Assembly (NCBI GenBank): GCA_034509755.1
Contig: CM067555.1
Location: 380,142-444,141 of the forward strand
DNA from: Anisodus tanguticus
Taxonomy: Eukaryota > Streptophyta > Magnoliopsida > Solanales > Solanaceae
Length of the DNA: 64,000 nucleotides
Direction: 5' to 3'
Shown: positions 54,528 to 63,985 of the stretch, piece after piece
How positions within the stretch are numbered: position 1 is the first letter of the stretch
How the letters are laid out: each line of letters opens with the position of its first letter
Made by a program: the position numbers and the translations under genes
The notes under the pieces: generated by a model
The model's input: the letters and a program-made list of their open reading frames with translations, nothing else
What the model was told of the DNA's origin: nothing
The model's database searches: none

Positions 54528-54558
54528 CATCACAATGTACATTATAAACATTGTGATG
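54528..54558 (+). other. U18 3' RNA hairpin (covariant version)
   Basis: CATCACAATGT, loop ACATTATAA, ACATTGTGATG: 11-bp perfect stem at the place homologous to the small-copy hairpin. Several stem positions differ, each compensated on the opposite arm; the loop keeps ATTATAA. Confidence 0.82.
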
Positions 54559-54727
54559 ATCTTAGAATACTTGATACTCTCAAGCTCTTTTTTCTTACAT
54601 TCTGGCTAACTCTGGTAGGATTAGTTTGGCCTCAATAGGTCTGGTAAGGTAAGGCCTAGTCCACCTTATTTGTACTCTCTCCATTGGGGCTCCATGTATT
54701 TTAACTTTTGATAAATAGAAAATAGCC

Positions 54728-54744
54728 CCGGGCCGAGAGTCCGG
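54728..54744 (+). other. U18 terminal hairpin before the A-tail
   Basis: CCGGGC, loop CGAGA, GTCCGG. U19 has the matching CGGGC/CGAGA/GCCCG. Stem sequence differs from the AGCC/GGCT of the small copies, but position and GAGA loop are shared. Confidence 0.7.
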
Positions 54745-54764
54745 TGGATTGAAAATAAAAAAAA

Positions 54765-54800
54765 CCTTGAACCTTAAAAAAACCCTAAACCCTAAACCCC
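54765..54800 (+). repeat. T18: short degenerate telomeric spacer
   Basis: CCTTGAA, CCTTAAAAAAA, then CCCTAAA units. Confidence 0.85.
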
Positions 54801-54853
54801 AAAAATGCTCTCAAATCCAGGCGATTTCGGCCGAAATTCACGAACAACCACAA

Positions 54854-57731
54854 ATGGCCATTCCGGCCACCGACCGGCCTCCACCGGAGGTCAGCCACCA
54901 ACCCTCATCACCGGTGACGCACCCACACCACCCTCACATCGATAATCCTCAACAACTAAACCCAAATCAAGCAACACTCTTCAAACCAAATCGCGAAGTT
55001 AAAGGCGCGAAGGTCGTCGATGGAAAGACTAGCCGGCCACCTGTCATCGGCCACCATACTACGATGGCGGCAACACCCATACCACAAACACAAACTATCT
55101 ATCCACAACATCTAAACCCAAAAAACCCCAAAATAGCTAAGAAACGATTTATGTAAAAATTCTCACAAAATCGATTTATGGCAGAAACGACTACCGGCAA
55201 GACTTTATTGGTGGTCAGCCACCACACCATAACACCAACGACGCAACCAACATACTCCCTAACCAATTTTCCACCATTAATCCCAAAAATCCGAAACCCC
55301 AACTCGAACAACTTCAGCGAAAATCAGTCGCACAAACAAGCGACAATCGAGATGGTTACCGGGCAACCTGCTGAGTTGTTAGACACCCCCCCCCCCCATC
55401 ATCACTTCACAAATGGATTACTCAAATTTATTCAACACTTTGTCTAAAAACAGTCGCGACACTGTTTCGATAAACAACAATAATGTTGGCTCTGTCGTAG
55501 AAATTCCGATGAAACAAATTACATATCTACACGGTGAGCCAACAATTTGATATGATATCGAAGAGGTAGAATTGATGGTTGCGCACGAAGAACTAGAATT
55601 TATTGTTGTCGCAAAATTTAGCTACGAATTTCCTGACTTTCAAGGCTTAAGCAACTCAATTCCAACACAATGTGAACTGAAAGGACGAGTACAGGTTGGT
55701 CTACTTTGCAATAGGCATATTTTGATTAGATGTTCAATGCTAGAAGACTATGTTGCATTGCTTTCAAAGCCAATTTGGCAAATCAAGGAGAAAAACCAAT
55801 TTCATCCAATGAGAACCTTCAAATGGGAAACATGGTTTAATCCGGATGAGGAGACAAGTACAGCAATGGCATGGATTTCATTTTTGGGATTGCCTCCGAG
55901 TTTCTTTGGTGAATCAACACTTTTCTCGTTGGCGTCGGCAGTAGGTAAGCCTATTTCTATTGATGCTGCTACGAGAAATAAAACTAGACCTAGTTGTGCT
56001 AAGGTTAAGGTAGAAGTTGATTTACTTAAGGAACATCCAAAACAAATTCAAATTCATGTTGCTAAAGGGAAAGAAATTCAATCGAAATGGTTTCCAATTC
56101 GATATGATTATCTTCCTAAATACTGTAAAACCTGCAAGTTCCAAGGGCATGATGAAATTGGGTATTGACTATTAAATCCAAATTTGAAACCTGAAAGGGG
56201 AGAAGAGAAGGGTAGGAGCAGTGGTGTAGAGGCTGGAAAATCAATCCCTAATCATATCCCTACCAAAGGACATTAAGGAGGAAAGGTTGTGAGAAATAGA
56301 GAGAAATGGCACACCATCCAAAATACCAAAATCAACAAAGTCACCGCAAAAAATTATATTACAACTTCAAAACAAATTACTACAAAACAATTTCCCAAAC
56401 ACCCTAATCTCTTCACTAATTTGGTTGAAAATGAAGATGAGGAAGGGGGATCAAGTAGACAGGGGAATGATTGTGCTGTTGTGGTTGGTGTGGCTGAGAC
56501 TACTGTTGAGGCTGTTGATGCTATTGTTATTGTTGACCATGTTGCTGGTGCAACTTCTGGTGCTGCTGCTCTCTCTGCTACTGAAGCAAAGACTGTTGTG
56601 GTTGCTGGCATTGTGGATGTTGCTGCTTTTGTTACTAGAAGGGTTGCAGATGCTGGTGTTGTTGGTGTTACAATTTCCACTGGTGTTGGTGTTGTTGTTA
56701 ATGCCCTTGCAGTTGTTATTCCTATTGATATCTCTGCAACTATGGTGGCTAATGGTGCTAGGCAAGTTGTTGCTGGTGCGACTGCTGATGATTTACCCGT
56801 TCGCCTTGGTGGTACCGCCGCATTTGTACAAGCTGTGCTATTGGTGGAGTCACCGGTGTCGCTCCCGGTGTCGCTCTTGCGCAGAAGCTCATACGATGCC
56901 GGTTGTAGATGCAACATGCCGGGTCTCATCGATGTTGGTGCAGAGGCTGCTGATGTTACTCGAGTTGCTGCAGGAGCTGCTGCTGATATTGGTGAAGCTG
57001 ATACTGGCCTTGCAGTTGCATCTGATGTTGAACATGTGGAGACTGAAGTTGCAGATGCAGAGGATGTTGTTGTTAGTGCTTTCTTGGTGTTCTTTGGTCG
57101 GTGCTTTGGTCTTGGTGTTGGTGTGGTGTTCTTGGTGCAACCGGTGCTACCGATGTCTTGAAGCCGCCTTGAACATGGTGCTGGAGCTACTGCTGGGGCT
57201 GTTGAAGTTGCTACTGCAGAGGCTGTTGTTGCTAATGAAGAGGATGTTACCTATGTTACTGTTGTTACTGGTATTGCTGCTACTACTCCTGAAAGTGTTG
57301 TTGCTAATGTGTGGGTTGTTAGTGCCGCTACTGGTACTGCTGGTGCTGCTGAGGCAGAAAATATCGAGGTAATTGAGAGTTTGGTTACTATAAACCAAGC
57401 AAGTGATGACATTCCATCCTCGAGTGATGAGAGGAGTGACTCGGAAGAGGAAGATGAAGAGGAGGAAGAAGAGGAGGATGAAGAGGAGGATTTCGACTCA
57501 GATCCAGAGGATCAATCTGGAAAAAACGAATCGGATATAGAAATGGAAGATGATATGGAGGAATCCTTTGAAGAAAAAATAGAACGTCTGTATGTGCGAC
57601 ACGTTACTCCTAAATACAATGAAACTATAGAAAATTTTGCAAAGGAAAACAATAGGGTCGTGATTATGTTTAACATGACCAAGGTCCAAAGGACAGGAAG
57701 ACAAACCCATCCCAGAAGACACAGGAAATGA
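54854..57731 (+). pseudogene. U19 ORF1: DUF4283 protein with Val/Ala-rich spacer
   Basis: ATG 54854 (MAIPATDRPPPEVSHQP), open to TAA 55154. DUF4283 at about 55505-56090 has TGA 55548 (an Arg codon elsewhere). The knuckle reads CKTCKFQGHDEIGY: the fourth ligand Cys is Tyr and the next codon is TGA 56166, each one G-to-A away from the usual TGTTGG. From 56289 one frame runs to 57731 with a single TGA at 57159. The spacer is Val/Ala-rich (GTT/GCT codons) instead of Pro/Asn-rich. It ends with SLVTINQASDDIPSSSDERS, a very acidic tract, and a TGRQTHPRRHRK tail. The TGA overlaps ORF2. Confidence 0.8.
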
Positions 57732-57949
57732 TTAAATTCCATGAATATTTGGAGGACTCTGAGGAAAAGATACTGAAGATAGAAGATTTTATAAGACCGG
57801 AGGTAGTTATTCACATCCCTGTTCTTGTACTGGTTTCTCATTACGTTAGTATCATCAATTGTAATATCATCACAGAGTGTGTTATAAACTCTGTGATGAT
57901 CATAGAATATTTGATTCTAGCATCGTCATTTTTTCTGCATTCTGGTTAA
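57728..57949 (+). CDS. U19 ORF2, 73-aa microprotein
   Basis: ATGA overlap. N-terminus MIKFHEYLEDSEEKILKIED, FIRPEV, then a hydrophobic half ending FFLHSG. It is the most diverged intact copy, so the best comparison for judging protein-level selection. Confidence 0.52.
   Translation: MIKFHEYLEDSEEKILKIEDFIRPEVVIHIPVLVLVSHYVSIINCNIITECVINSVMIIEYLILASSFFLHSG
57866..57900 (+). other. U19 3' RNA hairpin (covariant version)
   Basis: ATCATCACAGAGT, loop GTGTTATAA, ACTCTGTGATGAT: the T-A pair of the common form is C-G here, with U.G intermediates in U5 and U15. Confidence 0.82.
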
Positions 57950-58046
57950 GGTATGTATTATCCCCGCTGGGCCCCCATGTATTTACTTTTTAATAAATAG
58001 AAAATAGCCTCGGGCCGAGAGCCCGATGGATTGCAAAAAAAAAAAA

Positions 58047-58167
58047 CTAAACCCTGAACCCTGACCCTGAGCCCTGACCCATGAACCCTGACCCCTGAAC
58101 CCTAACCTTTGAACCTTGAACCCTGAACCCCAAAACCCTCAACCCTAAAACCCTAAACCCTAAACCT
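58047..58167 (+). repeat. T19: degenerate telomere-like spacer
   Basis: CTAAACCCTGAA, CCCTGA, CCCTGAG, CCTTTGAA and CCCTAAAA variants, about 120 bases. Confidence 0.88.
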
Positions 58168-58266
58168 GACTTTTCGTCAAAACAAGGCACGGAAAAACGC
58201 TCTCAACTTGAGGGCAATTTCTGGTTGTTTCTACGAAAACACAAAACAACTCTTTTCCGGCCACCC

Positions 58267-60971
58267 ATGGCCCTTGCGGCCCTTGGACGACCTCCTCCTT
58301 AGGTCGTCCAGCCTCTGACAGCGTCCCCCACTATTCCCACACCTCTAGATTACTCGAAATTGTTTAAACCAAGTTCTTTGAACCAACATGTTTTCGCTGC
58401 AGGTGGGCAATACCCGAGCAATGGCGGCGGCAACACCACACCCTCACAAGTCCCCTTTAAGCCGGTCACCTATCTTCATGGCGAACCAACAATCCGATTC
58501 AACAAGGAGGAGATTGAGTTGATGGTAAATCAACAAGATCTATGATTTGCAGTTGTTGGTAAGTATAGTTATGGTTGGCCCGATATTAGTTCTCTTAGAA
58601 CGTCAATCCCAAAGCGATGCGAACTCAAAGGAGATGTTAGAATTGGTCTATTATGTAATTGACATGTCTTGATTCGATGCTCATTGTTCGAAGATTATCC
58701 TACTCTCATGTCCAAGCCGAATTGGAACATTCAGGAGAAAGGGGTTTTCTATTTGATGAGAACCTTTAAGTGTAGCACTTGGTTTGATTCGGAGGAGAAA
58801 ACAGGTTTGGTTGTTACATGGATCTCACTCCCCGGATTGCCCCTACATATTATGGAGAAGCCTAATTGTTCTCGATTGCGGCGGCGGTTGGAAGACCCCT
58901 TGCTATTGATGTGGTCACCAAGAATAAAACTAGACCTAGTTGTGCAAGGGTCAAAATTGAAATTGATTTGTTAAAGGAGCACCCCCAAGAGATTTCAAAT
59001 TGAAGCTGCCGATGAGATAGGGATTAAATTGAAATGGTATCCATTTAGATATGCTTTTCTTCCAAAATATTGTACAAATTGCAAATTATAAGGTCACGAA
59101 TTGCTTGGATATTGGAAACTACACCCGGAGTTGCTGTTGGAACAGGAGCAAGGAATTGATGGTGGAAAAGGGACGGCGGCTAGGCTAGGTAAATCGCTAA
59201 CCCTAACCCTTCTTCATCTCACTCAAGCTGTTAAAACCATATTACCAATCCCACGAACTCAATCCCTAACTTTCATCAAGGTTGGGTCACAGTTTCAAAC
59301 AAAAAACACAAGAAAAATCATGATCAAATCCAAAAACAGCCCGCTAAAACTGTTGATTTTCCTGTTCAGGCGGCTGGAACAGTGATTTCGACCACTGGTA
59401 GGGTCAGAAAAATTATCTCCACCGCAAACACAGCAGCGCCGCTGGTTGCCACCGAAAACTTCAACAAAACCCTACTGGAAATCTCTCACTCCCACCAAAA
59501 CCACCCACAAACCGTAAAATCGCCCACCATAACCCTAATCCTAAACTAGCGGTAAACCCTACCCCTAGCCATCCCACCCCGCGGCCACACTCTATAGAAA
59601 ACCCTACCGGATTTGTCACTATTCCGGCAATCGGAACAATTATTGAAACCCCAATTTCTAGCAGAAATCAATGAAATACCGCTGATCCACCGCCGGAAAC
59701 CCTAGCCGACATCCCCGCAAACCCTACCCAAATTGCAAACCCTACCCAACCCGAAAACCCGACCCATCTGATGACCCACCCAGCATCATCGGAAACCCTC
59801 CTAGTTTACCGAAACCACCCACCTAAAACCCTAACTCCAACCCACTACTTCATTCCCAAAACCCTAAACCACCATCAAAGGTGGTTTCGGGTAACTCACC
59901 AAATGAAACCCTACCTGACCCGCATAAAAAATCCATACCCAGATCTCTTGTTGGGCTGCCACCAAACCCGAGCCCAAACCCTCCTGACCCGACAGCCCAT
60001 ACCCATCCGAACCCACCTCAATACCCCACCCCAGGACCATTCGGCCAAAACCGAGCCCAAACACCCCCATTTAAGGCCCACCCAACTCGAGCCCAATCTC
60101 TACACCCAACCCGAGTCCAAGCCCAATCCCAAATCCAAACCTAGTCTGAAAGTTAAAAGCCTACAAAAATGCATCACAAAATATCCAGCCCGAGAATACA
60201 AGCCCTTCCAATTCAGAAACGGGATCCACCTCAAACCCAAATGTCCAACCCAAGCTAAATCCCACAGCCACAGCATACAACCCAATCCCAAACAGCCCAT
60301 ATCTCTCAATTCCACCACAACCATGTACCCTAAATAAATCCAACCCAGACATCCCATCCGTAAGCAATACCACGACCCATGCTAGTGCAAGGAGGAAATG
60401 GTGTGAGACAGACGGAGAGGATGTAGATAAGAAGGAAGCAGATGGGGACGAGGTAGAGGATGAAGCAGAGTCTGGGATGCCTGCATCCGACATGCTCCTG
60501 CTCAGGAAAGCTTTTGACAAGAATATGAAGAAATACAGCTATTTTTTGGGACTGACATCGATTAAGAAGGTGCTTGGGGACAAGAGAAGATTTCACCCAC
60601 ATTGTAGCGTAAAGAAATATTTGGCAAAAGTGGATAGCGAGGATGAGAGCTACAATGAGCCAGAAGATGAAGATTTGCAGCAACGCTAGCTAGTCTCATT
60701 CTTGGAAGAGGGCATAGTAGAGGATGCGGAGCCGCTTGATTCTGAAGCTTTCCTTGCCCAGGTACGCACACTAGAGGCTACACGGACTACACAAAAATAG
60801 AAGAAAAGAGGGAAGGATACAACGGCAGTCTTGAGGCAAATGCCGATGAGAAAAGCAAAAAAGAAAGAAAGAGAAGCAATGAAGAAACTCACGGAATGGT
60901 CTCCAGCAAATGAAAGAGCAAGCGCTGCAAGGTATGACCCAGATCTAGAGGGATATGGATATAATGCGTAA
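58267..60971 (+). pseudogene. U20 ORF1: decayed LINE ORF1p
   Basis: ATG 58267 (MALAALGRPPP) then TAG where other copies have Glu-Val. DUF4283 fragments: 58440-58545 (VTYLHGEPTIRFNKEEIELM) and 58669-58850 (IRCSLFEDYPTLMSKPNWNI). The knuckle reads CTNCKL, then a TAA where Gln is expected, then GHELLGY with the last Cys lost. The C-terminus near 60310-60689 keeps CTLNKSNPDIPSVSN, ARRKWCETDGEDVD and LLRKAFDKNMKKYSYFLGL, the last akin to the D-type block. It ends ARYDPDLEGYGYNA at TAA 60969. Confidence 0.75.
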
Positions 60972-61185
60972 ATTTTAGCAACATCTGGAGGATGAGGAGG
61001 AAGAGCTGCAACTGGTGGAGGATTTTATAAGTACAGAGGTAGACGACATCTCTTTCGTGCTTATACTACTTCTTCACTATGTTAGCATCATTATTTGTAA
61101 CATCATCATAGAATGTCTTATAAACTCTAAGATGATCATAGAATATTTGGTTTTGTCAAGTTCTTTTTTTCTGCACTCAGGTTAG
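60964..61185 (+). pseudogene. U20 ORF2 remnant
   Basis: ATG 60964 overlaps the ORF1 end but the fifth codon is TAG. Downstream the frame still reads HLEDEEEELQLVEDFISTEV and the hydrophobic half to HSG. The hairpin at 61102-61136 has lost pairing on its inner side. Confidence 0.7.
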
Positions 61186-61329
61186 ATTTTTTATTAGTTC
61201 CAATAGGAGTAGTATGATGGGGTAATAGGATGAGTCCCCCCCTGCTTGTACTTCCCCTTTGGAGCCCCTTGTTTTTCTTTTATTATTAATAAAATTCCAC
61301 ATGTCGCGAGGCTGTGGCTTCAAAAAAAA

Positions 61330-61367
61330 CCTAAACCATAAACCCTGAACCCTAAACCCTAAACCCT
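61330..61367 (+). repeat. T20: short telomeric spacer
   Basis: CCTAAACCATAAA, CCCTGAA and CCCTAAA units. Confidence 0.88.
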
Positions 61368-61455
61368 TTTTTTCACCGAAACACGGTCCGAGAAAACGCT
61401 CTCAACTTGAGGCGATTCTCGGCGACAATTTTCCAAAAAGCCTTCCCGGCCTTCG

Positions 61456-63985
61456 ATGGCCATTCCGGCCACTGGCCGGCCTCCTCCTGAGGTCGGCCAC
61501 CACCCTCCCATCCCCGCGCACCCTCTCAACTACTCCAACGTCCTTAAATCATCCCCCACCATCCCGGTCTTGCCATCTCCCGAAACTGCCAACAATGGCG
61601 GAAACTCTAGCTATTGCGGCACTACCTCCCCCATGTCCATTTCGATTCCAATCAAGCCTATTGTTTACCTACATGGTGAGCCTACTGTTAGGTTTGAGAA
61701 GAAAGAAGTGGAGGTGATGATACATCAACAAGAATTAAATCTTGCGGTCATAGGCAAGTTTAGCCATGGTTGGCCCGAAATTGGTTTATTGAGAACCTTG
61801 ATTCCAAAGCAATGTGGTTTGAAGGCGGAGGTGAATATTGGATTGCTTTGTGATAGACATGTCTTGATTCGATGCACGATTGCGGAGGATTATGATACTT
61901 TGATGTCAAGACAAACCTTTGAAATAAAGGAGAAGAACAAGCCCTACTTGATGAGAACTTTCAAATGGGATGTTACTTTCAATCCGGAGGAGGAGACACG
62001 TTTTGCTTATGGTTGGATTTCCTTCCCGGATTGCCCCCACACTTCCATGGTGAATCCTCTCTTTTCTCCATGGCGGCTTCGGTGGGCAAGCCTATATCTA
62101 TAGACTCGGCTACAAGGAATAAAACAAGGCCTAGTAGTGCTAGAGTTAAGGTAGAAGTTGATTTGCTTAAAGTCCATCCCAAGAGTGTATTAATTCAAGT
62201 GGGTGAAGGGGCGGAAATTACATCTACACAACAAAGGATTAGATATGATGTCTTGCCCAAATATTGTACCAACTGCAAGCTACAAGGACATGACTCAATT
62301 GGCTGTTGGAAACTCAATCCGGAATTGAGACCAAACAAGGAGAATCCGGCGGTGGCAAGAGGTTTGACGGCGGCAGGAGGAGAAAAAAGTAAGTCTCACC
62401 ACCCTACTCATCCCCCCCTCTCTTCTACCTCTCACCCTACCAATTCCGAATGGCAAACCGTCAACCACAGACGGAAAACCACTGGAAAAGGCAACCCAAA
62501 CCCACCCCAAAACACAAAAAACCCATCCAATTCGCTAGAAACCCCTATTCCGGCGACTGGAACAGTAAACACGACGTCACTGGCTGTCGGAAACACCGTC
62601 CAGGCGACGGAAAATACAATCCTACAAAAAAATACCTTTTTTGAGATTTCCGACGCCGGAAACCCTACCGGAATCCTTGGCGGCGCCGGAAACCCCACCG
62701 GAACCCTAGGCGGCGCCGGCGACCCCACCGGAACCCTACCAGCACCCTCTCCCATCCAGGCAGCCCACCCACCCGAAACCCTAGCAGCTGTGGTGGCTGC
62801 TGGGCCAAACCCTAGCGGAATGGCCCAAACCCCTAACCCTAACCCTAATACCACTATACCCGAAACCCCCAATCCCCAAAACCCTAAACCACCTACCGGA
62901 AACCCCTTCCCGGAAACCTCCTCGGACGCCACCCCACCAGAAAAAAATCCACAAAATTCGGACCCATCACCCACAACCCGACCCGCAACCAGCCCCACAC
63001 AAAACCAAACCCAAGCCCAAACAGTTTCGGCCCAGCCCACTGTCGGCCAACCCGGCCCACAACCCAACCCGACCCTACCAATATATTCTGACCCAGGCCC
63101 ACATATACTACCCCAGGACCCGCCTAACCTGACCCCACCCGCAACTACCCGCAACCCTCCCCAACCGAACCCAAACCCTAATAACCCAAGCCCAATTTCA
63201 GCCCAAAAACCGAGCCCACCCACGAACCCAAACCCGAGCCCAATAAGCACCCCAAGGCAGAATATTATTGTGCAGACTCAAGAGTATGAGACATTTGAAA
63301 TCACTGGTACAGCGGGTAGAAGGCAAGTCGTTGTTGAATCATCCACCGAGGGCTCCAATTGCATGGCTATTACCGTAGCCAATCCTGACTTTGTGGCTGC
63401 TTTGGATGGAACTGTGTACACTGCGACAAAATCAGGTAAAAGACCTATCTCTTCTTCTAGTGAATTCACACCTAAAACTAAGGCTCCTGTCGCTGAGGAA
63501 TGGGTGAAAAAAGCATTCTCATTCCCCGCGAAAGGATCCTCAAGTTCGACTAGTAGTAGTCGGAGAAGGAGATGGTGTGACAATGAGAAAGAAAATGAGG
63601 AGATTGAGGCATCGGTTGCGGCAATGGGATTTGGAGAAGATGAGTCAATTGAATCTATCTCTAGTCAAATTGCGGAGGCAGCTGCTAGTGGCGGATTTGA
63701 TGGGCTTGATGAGTATGAGCGCTTGGCGGAATCGGACGAGGGGCCCCCATCTACAGAAACAACATGACCTACAAACAATTCTATGCCTTCAAAAATGCAT
63801 ATCATCCGGATATGACAGATGATGAGTTTGTAGCACTCATGAACTTGCCACATGCGGAATACATGGAAAGGTGCAGACAAGAACAAAGAAGATTTGAAGC
63901 AAAGTCCAACAAAAAGCAAGCAAAGAAGAGGACAATGGCTACAGCTACCACGGCGATCACCACACGTTCCAAAGCAAAGAAATGA
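61456..63985 (+). pseudogene. U21 ORF1: A-type LINE ORF1p, nearly intact
   Basis: ATG 61456. A single lost T (TTCCCTGGATT of U1 reads TTCCCGGATT, near 62027) shifts DUF4283 into the frame of 61965-63767, which is then open for 580 codons: knuckle CTNCKLQGHDSIGC, EWQTVNHRRK, PIPATGTVNTTSLAVGNT, GNPTGILGGAGNPTG, NP-rich spacer, TGTAGRRQVVVESS, SSSRRRRWCDNEKENEE. It ends TGA 63765-63767, which overlaps an ATG (63764) opening the last 73 codons (MTYKQFYAFKNAYHPDMTDD to KAKK). U1 shares this last one-base difference, so it predates their split. Confidence 0.84.

Larger units (their letters stand above)
47710..54764 (+). mobile_element. U18: RT-bearing L1-clade LINE, 5'-truncated, decayed
   Basis: The only copy with enzymatic domains. 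It begins in the middle of DUF4283 at GGATGGCCAGACATTG, joined directly to CCCTAA. The 3' end holds the family hairpin (54528-54558), a GCCTCAATAGG...TTGTACT...GGGGCTCCATGTAT segment homologous to the ORF1-only 3' UTRs, a terminal hairpin (54728-54744) and an A-rich tail 54752-54764. Same strand and same telomeric joint as the others. Confidence 0.88.
53708..54764 (+). other. U18 3' untranslated region
   Basis: About 1 kb without a recognisable domain; the 218-codon frame 53953-54609 here is probably chance. The last 230 bases hold the conserved hairpin, then GAATACTTGATACTCTCAAG and the FFLHSG-coding stretch also found in ORF2 of the small copies, then the shared 3' UTR core. The acidic N-terminal half of ORF2 is not recognisable in U18. 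Confidence 0.7.
54801..58046 (+). mobile_element. U19: ORF1-only element of the U18-type lineage
   Basis: Short leader AAAAATGCTCTCAAATCC. The terminal hairpin and the AAAATAGCC...GATGGATTG end match U18 rather than the other ORF1-only copies, but ORF2-RT is absent and a 73-codon small ORF2 is present. Poly(A) 58035-58046. It therefore bridges the RT-bearing and ORF1-only groups. Confidence 0.85.
58168..61329 (+). mobile_element. U20: old, heavily decayed ORF1-only element (E/D-like C-terminus)
   Basis: Leader GACTTTTCGTCAAAACAAGG. The 3' UTR and the terminal hairpin (ATGTCGCGAGGC, left arm damaged) are recognisable; tail 61322-61329 is short. Stops throughout. Probably the oldest ORF1-only copy here. 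Confidence 0.83.

Noticed and set aside
53953..54609. 218-codon plus-strand ORF after RNase H
   Set aside because: Lies in the U18 3' UTR, has no domain, and its C-terminal match to ORF2 comes from the shared RNA hairpin and 3' UTR.
56354..56929. 191-codon minus-strand ORF, Thr/Ser/Ala-rich
   Set aside because: Antisense shadow of the U19 low-complexity spacer, whose plus strand is flanked in frame by recognisable ORF1.
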